Of a stretch of 64,000 nucleotides of DNA, positions 37,301 to 49,075 are shown in pieces. Source of the stretch: Marthasterias glacialis (lineage: Eukaryota; Echinodermata; Asteroidea; Forcipulatida; Asteriidae). Numbering within the stretch: position 1 is the stretch's first letter; every line of letters begins with the position of its first letter. The stretch is taken from the NCBI GenBank assembly GCA_911728455.2, contig OU452222.1, positions 25,162,923 to 25,226,922 of the forward strand, in the 5' to 3' direction. The notes beneath the pieces were generated by a model. That model made no database searches and was not told the origin of the DNA. It was given only the letters and a program-made list of their open reading frames with translations. The position numbers and the translations under genes were made by a program.

Positions 37301-39351
37301 ATAAGACAGACACCACTGCGGAAAGTTTCCAACCGCATGTGGTCCCTGTGTCATGGAGGCTGTTGGAGTGTTGCTGCTCGGGCCGATGGGTGCTGATGTC
37401 AGTGGCTGCTTTAAGGCCAATGTTTGCTGAAGCCAGCGACTTATGGGGTCATTGGCTGCTAAAGCCAGTGGTTGCTTAGACAGTGATATGTGAGGCTTGG
37501 CGGCTCTTAAGGCCAGTGTCTTCCAAGAGCAGTTACTGATATGGACAGTGGCTGCTGAAGCTAGGTGGCTATGAGGCCTGTGGCTGCCGTGGACAGTTGC
37601 TGCTGAAGACAGTTGCCAGCTGCTGATGCTCCGTGGCTTGTAAGCCCAGTAGCTACTGAGTACAGTTGCTGATGTGGACAGTTGCTGATGAGGCTCGTTG
37701 GCTTATGAGGCCAGTGGTTGCGGAGAACGGTTGCTGCTGAAGAAATTGGCTGCTGATGCTCTGTGGATTTTGAGCACAGGATGGCTGCTGAGGCCACTGG
37801 ATTTGGGGGACAGTGGTTGCTGAGGCCAGTAGCTGCTGAGTCTTGCGGGGGGGGGGGGGGGTTTTGAGGCCAGTTGCTGTTGATCGGAATATATTTCACT
37901 GGACTTCGTCCCGTCTTCAGTTTCATGAGACTTCCGAGGCAAATTTACCGTTCACTAATTCTTAAGCATTCCTTTATATTCATGCAATACATTTCCGGAG
38001 TGAAAGTTAAAACAAAACATTAATAATTGTTTATATCTGATTTTACTTACATCAAAGGTTGTTCTCGGATTTCAATTTCTTTGTTCCACACGACTACGAT
38101 CTGGGGCCGTCAATATTCCACAGAAAAGTTGTGGATTATCTTGTTAGTTTCAAGTTATGCCTAGTCAAGGAGCGAGACAACAGAACGTGTGCCTATGACC
38201 TACAGAACGCAACGCAAGCGGTAAATATTTTCATACAATTCTGTATAAAGTAAACAATTTGCATATTTTTTATATATCAATCATACATGATCCCACATAT
38301 TTATTAATTGAAGGTTTTTTTCATGCTTGGTGTCTTCGAAAAAATAAATAAAAATAAATCAGCTAAATAAAAACAAACAACTTTTTTCAATTTTTCCAGA
38401 AATTGTTGCCCTTCTGTTTCTGGAAGAAATCTGTACACATTCAACTTAATTTCGTAGACAAAAGTATTATCATTACTTAAGTAGAAAATGCCATTATTAT
38501 TCATTAAAAATAGACACAGTGCCTCGTTGCGAAACTGAATTTTCTGTTCCCACTATAACAACTTTTGTTTTGGTTTAATACTTTCTTCTTCAATATGAAG
38601 AGGGCTAGCATCGGACTTTACTCAATCTACCTCCGTGATTGGCTGAAAGTTTTCCCACGTGATCAGATTAAGGTTATCCGATTGGAGGACTGGCGTACAA
38701 ACTGCACGGAGATGCTGCCTCAATTGTTTGAGTTTCTCCAATTGAGTAAGTCACAATTTATATTTAGAAAAGTACGAGCGATATAAAAATTCATAAATGC
38801 AACTATTTCTTGCAATGGGAGACTTTGGGACGCTAGGTGGCAGCAGATATTCCATATAATTTGTGTATAGTTTACGTAGTTTTGGTCATAGGCCGTTTTT
38901 AAAACCACGGTTTCGGCTTGGGCTCTGGCTTCGGCTCCGTTCGCGTGTTGAATGCCTCGTAAGGAGAGCACACGTTTTCTAAGCAACTGACGGAGCATAG
39001 CCCAAGCCAAGCCTAAGCCGTGGTTTCCAAAACGGCCATAGACAACTTCGCATACTTTTTACGCACGCGTTAGTCTTGGAATGAGATGCAAGCTGTCTAG
39101 TTAGTAAACATTTCTGTAACAAACTCGTAGAAATAAAACACTTTTCTGTTGATCTCCACGTAGGGAAACTGGACAGCGCCGCCATCGAAAAGAAATGCCG
39201 TAACCACCCGTCCAATGTCAACAAGAGGCCGTCCAAACCAATGCTACTGGAAACAAAACAGTTACTGAGAGACTTTTATCAACCCTTCAATGAAGAACTT
39301 GCACTGATGCTGACCGATGATAAATACCTGTGGAAGGACAGTACTTTATGA
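28318..39351 (+). CDS. CHST15-like Golgi sulfotransferase (GalNAc4S-6ST family), 8 exons
   Basis: This is a PAPS-dependent sulfotransferase resembling CHST15, which adds 6-O-sulfate to GalNAc-4-sulfate of chondroitin/dermatan sulfate in the Golgi. Exons: 28318-28323 (Met-Gln, inferred), 29774-30361, 31839-32076, 33565-33648, 36880-37033, 38058-38220, 38601-38745, 39164-39351. Phases join to 1566 nt, about 521 residues (human CHST15 about 561). Visible parts: a type II membrane anchor near residues 6-22 (NIILFLTVGSLLLCLKL), a Ser/Glu/Asp-rich stem to about 198, the 5'-phosphosulfate loop PKSGTTD at 242-248, KEPHWWTRRR at about 265-274, SASTFWDN at about 309-316, the 3'-phosphate site RDPVARLFSDF at about 352-362, a GLYSIYLRDWL segment, and a C-terminal LRDFYQPFNEELA. 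Exons 3-8 are firm. The weak points are exon 1, chosen because CTATGCAG|GTGAGT supplies an ATG in the right phase, and the exon 7 acceptor, which is AAG rather than CAG. Confidence 0.9.
28838..28965. mobile_element. GGCTACGGC-type MITE
   Basis: CAAGCGACTTCGGCTACGG at the left and GGCCACTGCCAAAGCCG at the right form imperfect inverted ends rich in GGCNACGGC. It lies in intron 1 of the CHST15-like gene. Confidence 0.65.
29386..29740 (+). mobile_element. TTAA-flanked MITE, copy 3 (full length)
   Basis: A full-length 355-bp copy with TTAA on both sides and about 22-bp inverted ends. It lies in intron 1 of the CHST15-like gene. Its right end is only 33 bp from the exon 2 acceptor, so it supplies sequence close to the branch-point region. 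Confidence 0.85.
31071..31203. mobile_element. GGCTACGGC-type MITE, intact
   Basis: Runs from GGCCGTGTCTGAATTGGCGG to ATTTGGATACC, with GCTACGGCAACGGCTACGGC and GCCGTAGCCGTAGCC near opposite ends. This is the reference copy for recognising the split element at 20472-21898. It lies in intron 2 of the CHST15-like gene. Confidence 0.7.
32765..33150 (-). mobile_element. LINE reverse-transcriptase fragment (CR1 type)
   Basis: The minus strand reads SDLRMACDTVNHTILLHNL, LDWFQSYLTGRRHKLQ, then in another frame FDVPQGAIFGPLL and SLYADDTAIFYADKN. The YADD catalytic box is intact, but at least one frameshift breaks the ORF and both ends are missing. It lies in intron 3 of the CHST15-like gene. Confidence 0.85.
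33736..34087 (+). mobile_element. TTAA-flanked MITE, copy 4
   Basis: The left end abuts TTAA, and the body aligns with the other copies through the central TCGTCTAATTAAGACGA palindrome. The right end reads GAGCTGGGG and then diverges. It lies in intron 4 of the CHST15-like gene. Confidence 0.85.
34513..34640. mobile_element. TAGGACTAG hairpin MITE, copy 3
   Basis: Ends TGTGGATTTCACAGAACTAG and GCGCTTTGTGAAATCCACAC, with AGTCCTATAAGTTAGGACTA inside. The longer subterminal motif is at the right, so it is reversed relative to copies 1 and 2. It lies in intron 4 of the CHST15-like gene. Confidence 0.75.
34718..34828. mobile_element. GGCTACGGC-type MITE
   Basis: GCCGTGTCCAAATAAAGCGA and CTTCGGCTACGGCTAC at the left, AGCCACTGCCGAAGCC at the right. 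It is closest to the copy at 28838. It lies in intron 4 of the CHST15-like gene. Confidence 0.65.
36003..36054. repeat. 25-bp tandem duplication
   Basis: TGTTTCTCTGTAAACATAAG is present twice in direct succession at about 36009 and 36034, in intron 4 of the CHST15-like gene. Confidence 0.7.
37385..37885. repeat. Degenerate minisatellite of GGCTGCTGAGGCCAGTGG-type units
   Basis: Many imperfect repeats of GCTGCTGA, GAGGCCAGTGGTTGC and GACAGTTGCTG with variable spacing, ending in a poly-G run at about 37848-37861. It lies in intron 5 of the CHST15-like gene. The long proline/serine reading on the minus strand is a by-product of the repeat. Confidence 0.75.
38891..39037. mobile_element. GGCC-ended MITE related to the GGCTACGGC type
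   Basis: GGCCGTTTTTAAAACCACGG at the left mirrors CCGTGGTTTCCAAAACGGCC at the right, with GGCTTGGGCT and AGCCCAAGCC inside. It lies in the last intron of the CHST15-like gene. Confidence 0.65.
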
Positions 39352-40031
39352 TCTGTACCATTCATTAAACCCCTTGCATTTTTGACGTCAAACAGCGCCC
39401 TCACTGAAGTTGAAGGAAATCCTCTCATTGGCTGAGAGTTGTGTGTGATGTCATGCACGTTTTCATTGTTTGACCTCAGTGATGATGGCAACTTATGCAT
39501 GCAAAGGGGTCTATTGGGCCGTATCCAAAAGCAATAATATTATCTTGTGGACTTCGAATCTGTTTAGAAAAGTCACAGTGAAAGAATCCAAATTCACCAC
39601 CATCTTGTTTTTTCCCCCTGTTATTCAAATCGGTGTTACCAGACCAAGAGTCGAAGGATAGTCTGGATCCACTATAGTTCAAGAAGAACCATCATTAAGT
39701 ATTTTTACTGCACAAATGGATGCTGACAGCAACGGGTCATAGTCATACGGTTCCAATTCCCTGCACCAAGACACATTTCAATATCTCAAAAAACATATGG
39801 TTTGAGAGTATTGTTTACTTCAAGAAAAGTCCAGGATATAATGTCTTCTGTTACTCAAGAAAGAAGCGCTCCCTCCCCCACCCCCACCCCCTCCTTTACA
39901 GGCAACTCACCAAGTAGGATTTTATGCCTTTAATCTGTGTATTAATAGCGTAGGGAACTCGTCTGTTACTTGGACAGTGTCATTTTTAACTCGACATAAT
40001 CGTTGTTCTCTACACAAACAAATAGCATAAG

Positions 40032-40037
40032 AATAAA
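40032..40037 (+). terminator. Candidate polyadenylation signal of the CHST15-like gene
   Basis: AATAAA followed by a GTGTGTGG stretch (GU-rich, as expected downstream of a cleavage site), about 680 nt beyond the stop codon. A 3'UTR of this size is ordinary. It is inferred from sequence only. Confidence 0.4.
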
Positions 40038-41029
40038 GTGTGTGGGCGACAGTTTTTCCTGGGCATGATTTTCTTGTTTATTTTGGTTAACACATAAGTT
40101 TTAAAGCCCCCCCCCTCTTTACAAGAAGTTTATCAGTAGGATTTAATGTCTCCCATCAGTCTATTCATACTATAGCGCATGCTGGGTACACGTCTGTCAC
40201 TCGGACAATGCAATGTCACTCTAGGAAATAGAGTCTCCCTACGGAGCCTGTAAAGGGACATGCCGTCTTTCTTCTTGTGGTTTTGTTTTTGTTTTAGTCA
40301 CAAATATGCGACTTTGGGTACAAATCGTAAGCTTTGACGGCAATTTTGGCGTCAATATTTGCGACAAATGGCAAAATTGTGAATATTGACGTCAATATTG
40401 GCGTAAATATATGTGCGGTGTTCCTTTAAAGCCACCTTACGAATGTCCTTACTTTCGCAACAATCTTACGGCCGGGTGTTTCTACAAATAAAATACAATG
40501 AATTGAAGGATTTTACGGCCAGTTATAGGTAAAGAAATTGCTGTTGGTAATTCAAATCTTAGTGTTCATTTCCATAAATGATATAAATGATTTCAATCAC
40601 TTTGTTATTTTATCAGGGTAATCAAAGTTTGTTTCAAAAACTCATATTTTGAGAACCACCGCTGTCAAGATTTGCATTATCTGAAAGTTTGATATAATTA
40701 TGAAAGTTCTTTATTGTCATTGACCTGATTTGACATTGCTTCCTTTCCAAACCAGAAGTTCAAAAAAGTTATTAAAGCGATGTTCAATGATTTATTATGT
40801 TCATATTTATAACTGATTTAACTGTTATTATAGACCACACACACACACACACACGCAGTCCTTGTCATTTTGACTGGTGGAACACGCGTCACGTGTCATC
40901 CTTTATTTTGGCATGTATTTACTGCTGCGTCGTTCAACCGTCGTATAGATTGTTCCTTTGCAGTGTCAAAGCTAAGTCTTCTTCTTTCGTGTGAGCTGTG
41001 GACCAATGTGAGCATCGTAGTTAGATGGG

Positions 41030-41310
41030 TAACATGGTCAGTTTAAGCCGTTTGATGGTGTCCTCGTCGAGGTCTATGAGTCCCTGCTCGCCTTTTGGTG
41101 ATTTTAAGTCAGGGCAGTCACGAATGATCTGTGGTTGATGGTTTGTGGTCTGCCACACTGGTCTGCAAGGATGGAGTTTGGATGAAGTCACAGAGTCTTG
41201 TTGAGGATGTTGACCTGACTTCCTTCCATCGATTCAAGGTCCGTGATGGGGAAAGAGGGTGAGTGGTGATGATCTTGAGTACTTCTTCGGCAAAGTGCTT
41301 AAAACTCATT
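41030..41310 (-). mobile_element. LINE C-terminal fragment (weak)
   Basis: The minus strand, with frame changes, reads CGRPQTINH, DLKSPKGEQGLIDLDEDTIK and RLNGPCYPSNYDAHIG-like pieces. These resemble the Cys-His tail (CG...QT..H) after the RT of some LINEs. No intact frame. Confidence 0.4.
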
Positions 41311-43183
41311 AATAATCACTGAAACTCATTAAAAAGCACTGAAAAAGACACTCTCCAGAACTGGACATGATATTTCCGGAGACTATACGTACGTCAAACA
41401 AAAGGTCTTAAAAACTGTAACAATTTGACACTGTCTTCCTGGTTGACACAAAGTAGCAAATGTATTCATCTGAAGCCCTATTTTGGAGTCATGTATAACC
41501 TTTATTTAATCAAACACTAAGAAACATGTGTTTCATTAGTATGTGGTGTAGTCTCCGTTCAGAACACAGACAGCCTGATTTTTTCCTACACTGGCGTTCG
41601 TGGGAAAACAGCAAACTCTTACATCTACAACAGGTGTTTGTTAACATAACATTGAGCCTGCATACAATATTTATGCAATTTAATTTAAAAACACATACTT
41701 GTACATACACGTGTGGCGTAATTAAACGATGGCGTCACACTGAGTAGACCCTATATTCATAACTAAATAATGAATACATAAAAAACCCAATTACTTATCT
41801 ATCTCTCAACGAGAAATTGGAGTGTCTTCAAATTTAGAATATAAATAATTTATGTCAGTACAAAGACAAGTGCCAACTTTTATCTACGTCATGTGACCAC
41901 AAAAAAGATGTTTATGGAATGTCAATTCTTAAATAGAACACGTCTAGACCTTGAATACACTACCAGGTGTGAGTGGGTGTGCGTGGGGACATTACAATGG
42001 AACGAAGGGAATAATAAAACAACAATAGGGAGTCCCACAACTAGGTGTTAAAAAGAATGCGCGTATACTCTTCCGCTCGGCTGAACTTGGCGTATAGTCA
42101 GGATTTGCATATTTTCTCTGTGGAAAGAATAACGATAAAATAATATGCACCGAAAGAATCTCCTTTTATAAACAATACAATATAATTACAAAATAATTAT
42201 TATATATAAGTACAATTGTTTACTTTATATTTTTAACTTCCAAATATTTGAAGAGGCCCAAAGCAATTTCTGGCTAAATGCATGTCATCAGTGTTTATGT
42301 GTAGGGAACGCATAACATTAAAAATCTAAATTAATGTTTGCTCTTGTTTTAAATGAACACATCATCCAAACAAACTGTCATCAAATTTGACATTAATTTT
42401 AGGCTTCAGATGCTTACAAATGGGAATATTACACTGAAAAAATATGATCTGTATTGTTATGGTGTGTCTGTACCATACGAATCGTCATCTTCTTTTATTC
42501 AGTGAGTGAAGGAATGTAATAGGCATTTCCCCAAACAAGGGAATTGAAATAACTTTATTTTGACAACATTTTACGATTGCACAAAAGTCTCGAAAAACAA
42601 TGTTCTTGGGATCTAGCTAAGCTTGACTTATGTTCAAATTTACTAATTTGTATGAATTAGTGATGGGATATTAAAATCATTAACACAAAGCCCTAGCTCC
42701 CATTCCAAACATGTTATACAGGTAACTGGGCCTATGGAACCAATTAATCTGACGTCATCATCACAATTATTTTGGTTGCACCATTTTGGGCGTCAAAGTT
42801 TAGACGCTTACCATTTGTATGCAATTTGACTGTACAAATTGCGAGCGTGGCAGACAGTACAGCTACGTGTGACTTTAGTGCAAAGAGTCAAACAAATTGG
42901 AAATTTTATTGCATTTAATCTTAGTTATTAGTTACTATAGTTCCTACAGTTTTACATTTTCCCCCTACTAAGTTAACTATGGGCTGCATATTGTTACTTG
43001 ATCTTGTACACTTCCATGTGATCATTAAAACTTCGACTAGACTTTCAACTTCGAGTTCTTGATTTACTTTACTTTCCAGCTGTTCCTAGATTTAGAGGTT
43101 TGCATGTTGGTATTCAATAAGGGATAACTTTGGGCGTTGGCAATATTATATTATTGTGTGTTATATAACTGGAATACAGATCC

Positions 43184-43535
43184 TTGTCATTTGATTGGTG
43201 GAACTTACATCACGTGTCATTCACTATGAGATCCGCATTGGCGATCCAAAAAATGTATTTGCCCATGGGGGAAAGTATTTCCCATTCAACAGTTAGGATC
43301 ATCCTTGTTCCTAATGTTATTAACCAGTAGAGCGCCGCTGATAAAGCAAAGGAGCACCTGTGCAAAAGATTGCAGCTGTGTCACAATGATGGTGTCTACA
43401 TGGAGTCGTCCACGTTCTTCAGACAGAAGTTTTTTTTCAAAGAATGTTCCGAGTGTGGGGTGGACGACGAACCGTGTTTATTTTGATTTTGTATTTATTG
43501 TTAGAAAATAAATCAAATGACAAGGACCAATATGT
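43184..43535. mobile_element. MITE with CCTTGTCATTTGATT ends
   Basis: The left end CCTTGTCATTTGATTGGTGG is mirrored by AATCAAATGACAAGG at the right. The interior has CCCATGGGGGAAAGTATTTC and GTAGAGCGCCGCTG. The right half of the same element, reversed, is at 46240-46465. A similar end is at 40857-40900. Confidence 0.65.
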
Positions 43536-43544
43536 CAGTTATAT

Positions 43545-43730
43545 AAAACAAATATTGAGTGGCTTTAATTCGTGAAATGGGAGGAATAGTATCACTCGGT
43601 AAAACTGTACCTGTTCCGTTTCACGCGGCTTCGCCTCGTGAAATGGAACAGTCCAACCTGCACCTTGGGATAACATTCCTCCCATTGCACTCTGAGCCAC
43701 TCAATATTTGTATACTATTATCTTTCTATG
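43545..43730. repeat. Palindromic element with AATATTGAGTGGC ends
   Basis: CAAATATTGAGTGGCTTTAA at the left mirrors GAGCCACTCAATATTTGTAT at the right, around a core with TTCACGCGGCTTCGCCTCGT. It abuts the CCTTGTCATTT element. A half copy is at about 45840-45930. Confidence 0.6.
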
Positions 43731-46009
43731 GCTACATATATGATATTGACAAAAACTGGTACTCAACCTTGCAAACATATTGTATTTTTTCTGACAGTGT
43801 CGTCGGGAGACTGCTGAATTCCAACTGGAGATTCAGTATATGCACTAACAAACCTGTGACAGTTTAAACTCAATCGGTCATGGGAGTCAAGAAAACAGTG
43901 AAAACCCCTTTATACGTTTTGCTGTTTTTTTTTAAACATCGGGTTTTGGACACCTCCTTAATCTTTGCGTTCACATAATATGACAAGTTTAAAAAAAAAT
44001 CATTTTACATTAAACTCGAAAATTTGAACTTGCCTTCTGGTTCAATCCGGACGTTTAAGTGATAAAAGTTTTCACAAAACTTCTTTGGACTGGAGTCGAA
44101 AGACCAAGGCTCCACCATCCCTTTCATTATTAAAACATTACCGGTATACAAAAAGGACGAACGGACTGGAAAAATGAAACAAGTTGACACTGTTTTGCGG
44201 TTAGAGCCGGAAGTTATAGTGGGGAAAAAAATAATCAGTTGAAGCCCAGCTTTGAAGTCATTTTACCTTTAAGCAATACGAGACAGGTGTTTCATGATAT
44301 CATCACTGCGGAAATAATAATAGTACCGTTGACAACCCGAACACCGTATGTTTGTAATTCAACAAACATTGAATTTCTAGTTATATTTTTTATTTCGTTC
44401 CCTCGAAATGACATTTTTTGAAAAACTGGAACGACAGCAAAACAGAATGAAGACAAAACATTATACCAAAACAAAAAACAGTAGATTGACAAAATTTATT
44501 TTGGTATGCTGTGAAGTCATATTTATTAGAATTTGTACAAGCAAACAATGGGATCTTGAATAAAACATGATTTTTTTTTAAATCTTCATTAAGAATTTAG
44601 ATAAATTTAAATACCAGTTTACAAAAGTCAGACTTGTACCCCCCAAAACAGGTAAATCTATTGCTATTCCCATGCGATAAATACAGCAGTATGCATGCCT
44701 GTCAAACTGAGTGCAGCATTCAGGCTATATTTGAACACTGTGTATAAGCCAACGCCCAGGGTCCGAACTCCATAGGTCGTGTTTCAGAAACTGCAGTCTA
44801 TCATTATACAGGCCTGGTGAAATCTGAAAAGAGTTCGCCGTATTCGTTGCAAAATGGTGGTTGTGTGTCCTCAGGTACTGCGGTTCAATTTCCTTTAATA
44901 TACCTTATTAATTTTCTTGAAAACGGTATACAAAAATGAGTTGAACACTTTCGCACGTTTGTTTGTACATTATACAGACGTTTTGTTCAAATTATCGATC
45001 CCGCCAGCCTCCATTTCGTTACACCTACCCGGAGTACGCATTCACGCATCAATATATTGAATGGACGTAATAAAAAACAAAAAAAGCAACAAAAAAACAA
45101 CAACAACAAAACATCAGCTATGTACGAACAATGGCTACAAATACAAGGACGTTATTGGCAGTGTGACCGATCGTCAGCTTGCCGTTACCCGCATATGAAG
45201 CAGCAAATGAATGAGCAGATCTGAAACGCATGCTGTATTGCGCATCAATATTACACCATGTTCAACTTCAACGGTCATTAACATCAGACCTGCAAATCTG
45301 GGCATGCGCGCCAGTTTGGAAGTCAATCACGACGATGCGACAAACGTGGAACGATTGTTTATCTTTTTTCTCATTACTACATACACGGAAACGTAGGCAC
45401 ACTGTGCCATCATCATCTACACTCCCATCCAGTATTCTAAGTGATGATATTTGAGTGTGTTACCATCTCCATTATGCACTAGCAGGAACACTTGCCATCT
45501 ACAGAGAGGCATGCCATAGAAATCGGTAAGTGTCCTTGGATGTCGGTTTTTTGCGTGAGATTTCGAAATCCATATACATGTATTGGTTGGCTGTAATGCC
45601 GCCTGGAAATTTTATATGAGTGTCGGTAGGATAGTCATACACAACAGTAAGATGGGTATTGTGTGAACTAGTTTCCATGACAACCTAGACCATATCCCAC
45701 CGTCTTACGAAATAGAACGTTCCATTGTCATACGGAAGAGAATATCTCATTGTCTTACAGGAGAAAATTACTGAGGCGAGTATGAAGACGAAATGAGGTC
45801 GTGAGTGATGAACAGTTCTTACACAGTAAAGGAGGTTTCATATTATACAAGTATTGAGTGGCTCAGTCACAGTGCAATGGGAAGAAAATTCTGGCAAGGT
45901 AACATTTTGACTGTTTCAATTGAACAGTCACATATTTACCGAGCATATGAATATGCTTCGGCATATTCCAGTCTTTCAGCATATGAATATTAAATGCATA
46001 TGCTGGAAG

Positions 46010-46145
46010 CGTCTTTCCTGTACATCAGTGAACTTTGGACTCTGACGAAAGCCCTGTAGAATCAAGTCGATGCTTTCCACAGACGACACCTAAGATCAGT
46101 ACTAGGAATTTGCCGGCCAGAAAAGATTACAAAATAATGTGTTGG
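46010..46145 (+). mobile_element. LINE C-terminal fragment
   Basis: The plus strand reads SELWTLTKAL, a stop, then NQVDAFHRRHLRSVLGICRP. This matches the SELWTLTKTLENKIDAFQRR-like block of LINE polyproteins. Very short and already broken. Confidence 0.6.
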
Positions 46146-46239
46146 CTAGAATGTGATAACAAATGTTATCTTCAAACAAACTTAACGCGCAGCTTAAAAT
46201 AGCACACTCATGCGGGGTAGAACAGTGCAATACGCGGGG

Positions 46240-46465
46240 CGTGATAATTATTACAATCTTTTGAACATGTGTTGTTTTGTTTTAGCAGCGGCGCTCTACT
46301 GCTCAAAACATTGGGAACAAGGATAATCTTAACTGTTGAATGGGAAATACTATTCCCCATGGGCGAATAGTACTTTTTGATCGCCAACGCAGATAGAGTA
46401 CTAATGAATGTCATGTGATGTAAGTTCCACCAATCAAATGACAAGGATCTGTATGTCAGTATAAA
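46240..46465. mobile_element. Partial MITE with CCTTGTCATTTGATT ends, reversed
   Basis: GCGGCGCTCTACTG, GAATGGGAAATACTATTCCC and ACCAATCAAATGACAAGGAT are the reverse complement of the left part of 43184-43535. Confidence 0.6.
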
Positions 46466-47024
46466 ATTGTGTACTTGGTTTGTGGTAAAAACTATGTCAT
46501 TATGTAGTTAGATGTGTAGATTGTTATTACAAGAATTTGTCTTGCTGTTATTCTACTAACTGTGGAGTATATTCCGGAATGGGGGAATGGGTTCCTTAGT
46601 TATGAAAATTTTAATCGGCTTAGTGGATTGAGGGGACTTCTAGTAATTTACTTCACTGCCGCGGAGTGTAAAAAAACAAAAACGTTTTGACTAGCCTGCT
46701 CTAGTCATCATCGGGAAATTTGATGAAAAGATTTTAAGAAATAATTACTTCAGGTAGAAACTTATAATACCATTATTATCTGTAAAAAAATAGTAAAAAC
46801 ACACACACATTTTAAACAATAATTTGTGGCATAAAAACACTCGTGGAAAAAAGTAACTGAATGCACATTTGAAATCAAAATTTAGGCTGTTCCATTGATT
46901 TACAAGCTATGTATTTTGACACAAATTAAGGGCTCTGAAAAGGTGGTTTTAAGTAAGGCATTTTGAAGAACCCTCGAGAAGAAGTTTGTTGGTTTGACGA
47001 TGCTTTTATTTTTGCGAGACCTTT

Positions 47025-47310
47025 CTTTTGCAACGTCACACCCCGAGTTTTTCCCAACCAAGATGGAGCAACTACGGGGAGCCATCAGTGCAAAGCAAAA
47101 ACAGATAATCAAAATTTGCAAGAAATGATACACAAATATTCACAAATTGTTTATAATTTGTAGGAAGCAAACCAACCAACAATGGGATGTATTTTCTTGA
47201 AAAAAGTTGAATTTGGTCACAACATCTGTCAACAAGACTTGAATGTTTTGCTACATTTGGCCGTCTATGCCAAACAGAGCAGTTTGTTTATCAACAATAG
47301 AACGGTCTCG
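47025..47310 (+). repeat. Dispersed repeat family B, copy 3
   Basis: Aligns along its whole length with 8185-8470, with scattered substitutions, including the terminal GTTTATCAACAATAGAA. It lies in the intergenic region upstream of the sialyltransferase gene. Confidence 0.75.
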
Positions 47311-48033
47311 ATGTCTATAGACCCTTCTACAGACCTTTCTTTTGTTTACAAACATTGACCACCATTTTGTATGGGAGGCCTTGCGTATTACAAAATGTAT
47401 TAACTGGCTTGGCAAAAGTTTGCCCTTTTTCAGTAAAAAGAAAAAATAATTAAAAATTAACGATTCAGAAGTAGAAGTTTACTTTTTGATTTGGATAGTA
47501 AATTTTATTTGATCAGTAAGTTGGGTATCAATTTGATAGCATTATTGGTCAAACAACAAACTGTTGTATTTTTTTTGCAATGAAGGCTGCCCGTACACTT
47601 GACAACCATGGTTCGCCAAACTTGCGGCATTGCCGTTGCAAAAGAAAGGTATATAGCGACTGGTGACGTCGGTGAATTGGGTCCATACAGAAAACCGTGA
47701 AAATTTGATTAGAGAAAGACAATTCGTGTTTCCGCTTTGCTGCTTAGTTTGAGTTTGGGTGGGGTTGGGCGACCATAAATAATTAATACCCCATCCCTTT
47801 TAACGTTGACGTACATTGTACCTTGTACCTGGACGTTGTTCATCCGATGCAGGGTGTAGCCCTCTGTCAGACTATTCCATGTTGTTTTTTTCCCCTTAGC
47901 CGTTCTAGTCCAGGGCCCAATCTTATAGAGCTGTTAAAGCAGAAAATATTACTGAAATGCTATTTTGGCTGGTAACCTTATTCTGGCAAGCATAATTTTG
48001 TTGTGCTTAGCTAATTTGTGCTCTTAAGCAGCT

Positions 48034-48157
48034 CTATGAAAATGGGCCCAGGTCTTCCCTTGCTATCTTCATTATATCATCCCTCCATCTTTTCTTTGGC
48101 CTGCCTCTGGGTCTTCTTCCTCCTCTGTGTTGCCATTTTGTGTTTTGTGTTTTTGTG

Positions 48158-48201
<44 letters not shown>

Positions 48202-48255
48202 TTTTTTGGGGGGGGTCCATCTGTTGTTTGTCATCCTTGCTACGTGACTGCCCAT
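48034..48255 (-). mobile_element. LINE C-terminal fragment interrupted by a CAA microsatellite
   Basis: The minus strand reads HVARMTNNRWT, then about 13 Gln from a GTT/CAA run (48157-48200), then RGGRRPRGRPKKRWRDDI and MKIAREDLG. The two flanks are adjacent pieces of the same LINE C-terminus. The microsatellite has grown between them without breaking the frame. Confidence 0.75.
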
Positions 48256-48655
48256 TTACATTTCATTTTGTTGACATAATACTGTAATGACTGTTATATT
48301 GTTGTTTTGTCCCTGACTGTTTGGTTGGGTATCCAGTCTCTCACTGTAATTCCAAACATTTGTCTTTCCACTGCTTACTGGGTGGACAACCAATTTCTTA
48401 TGCATAATACACGGCACGGTAGGCCTACTTAGTTATTGCCCATGATTGACATATAAAGATATCATTGGAAATATGCATTGGTCAAACAATTGTTTTCTTT
48501 TGTGGTATCGGTAGATATTTGTCGCAAAAGACTTTGCTGTACCTTCCGAAAATATCCCATCCAGCGTTTATTCTGTTTGCGTTGTTATTCAACCATAAAA
48601 AACATACACACGCAAAAAACTATAGACAAACAAAATCCAGAAAGGCAGCGCTTAA

Positions 48656-49006
48656 AGCCCCAGCTCAACATTGGCAAGAAGAAAAACACAGTTCACAGAT
48701 TTACATATACCTTAATACATGGTAAAAAAGATATTGAGGGTAGAAAACTTTTCTTGAAATATTATTTCTGCCTGAAGTTTTATCGTTTTTAAATAATGAA
48801 TCAAATAAGATCCAAAATCAGTTTTCGTCTCAGTGAGACGGAAACTCTGCCTATAGCAATGCGTACAAAAACGCTGAATGCATTTTTACCGTTTTCTCGC
48901 AAATGAAACGACGAAATGAGCTGGTATTTTTACAGGTTGGTTTTATTACAAATATTGATTTGTTCAAAGAATGGAACAGTCAGTGTACCAATGTTGAGCT
49001 GGGGTT
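48656..49006 (-). mobile_element. TTAA-flanked MITE, copy 5 (reverse orientation)
   Basis: The same element inserted the other way round, with TTAA at both ends (48652-48655 and 49007-49010). It ends about 65 bp before the first coding exon of the sialyltransferase gene, so it probably lies in its 5'UTR intron or proximal upstream region. Confidence 0.85.
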
Positions 49007-49075
49007 TTAAACGGCAGGACGATCTGTGAATCTCTGTGATGATGGTTTGGATTTATTACTTTTTTTTTACAGCAA

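Larger units (their letters stand above)
39352..49075. other. Intergenic region between the two Golgi-enzyme genes
   Basis: No coding exon recognised. It holds the 3'UTR of the CHST15-like gene, a CA run (40833-40854), LINE fragments (41030-41310, 46010-46145, 48034-48255), inverted-repeat elements (43184-43535, 46240-46465), repeat family B (47025-47310) and a TTAA MITE (48656-49006). The stretches 41320-43180 and 43880-45840 are AT-rich with nothing I can name. Confidence 0.7.

Noticed and set aside
37561-37942. Pro/Ser/Asn-rich open frames on the minus strand
   Set aside because: They come from the GGCTGCTGAGGCCAGTGG minisatellite inside an intron of the CHST15-like gene.
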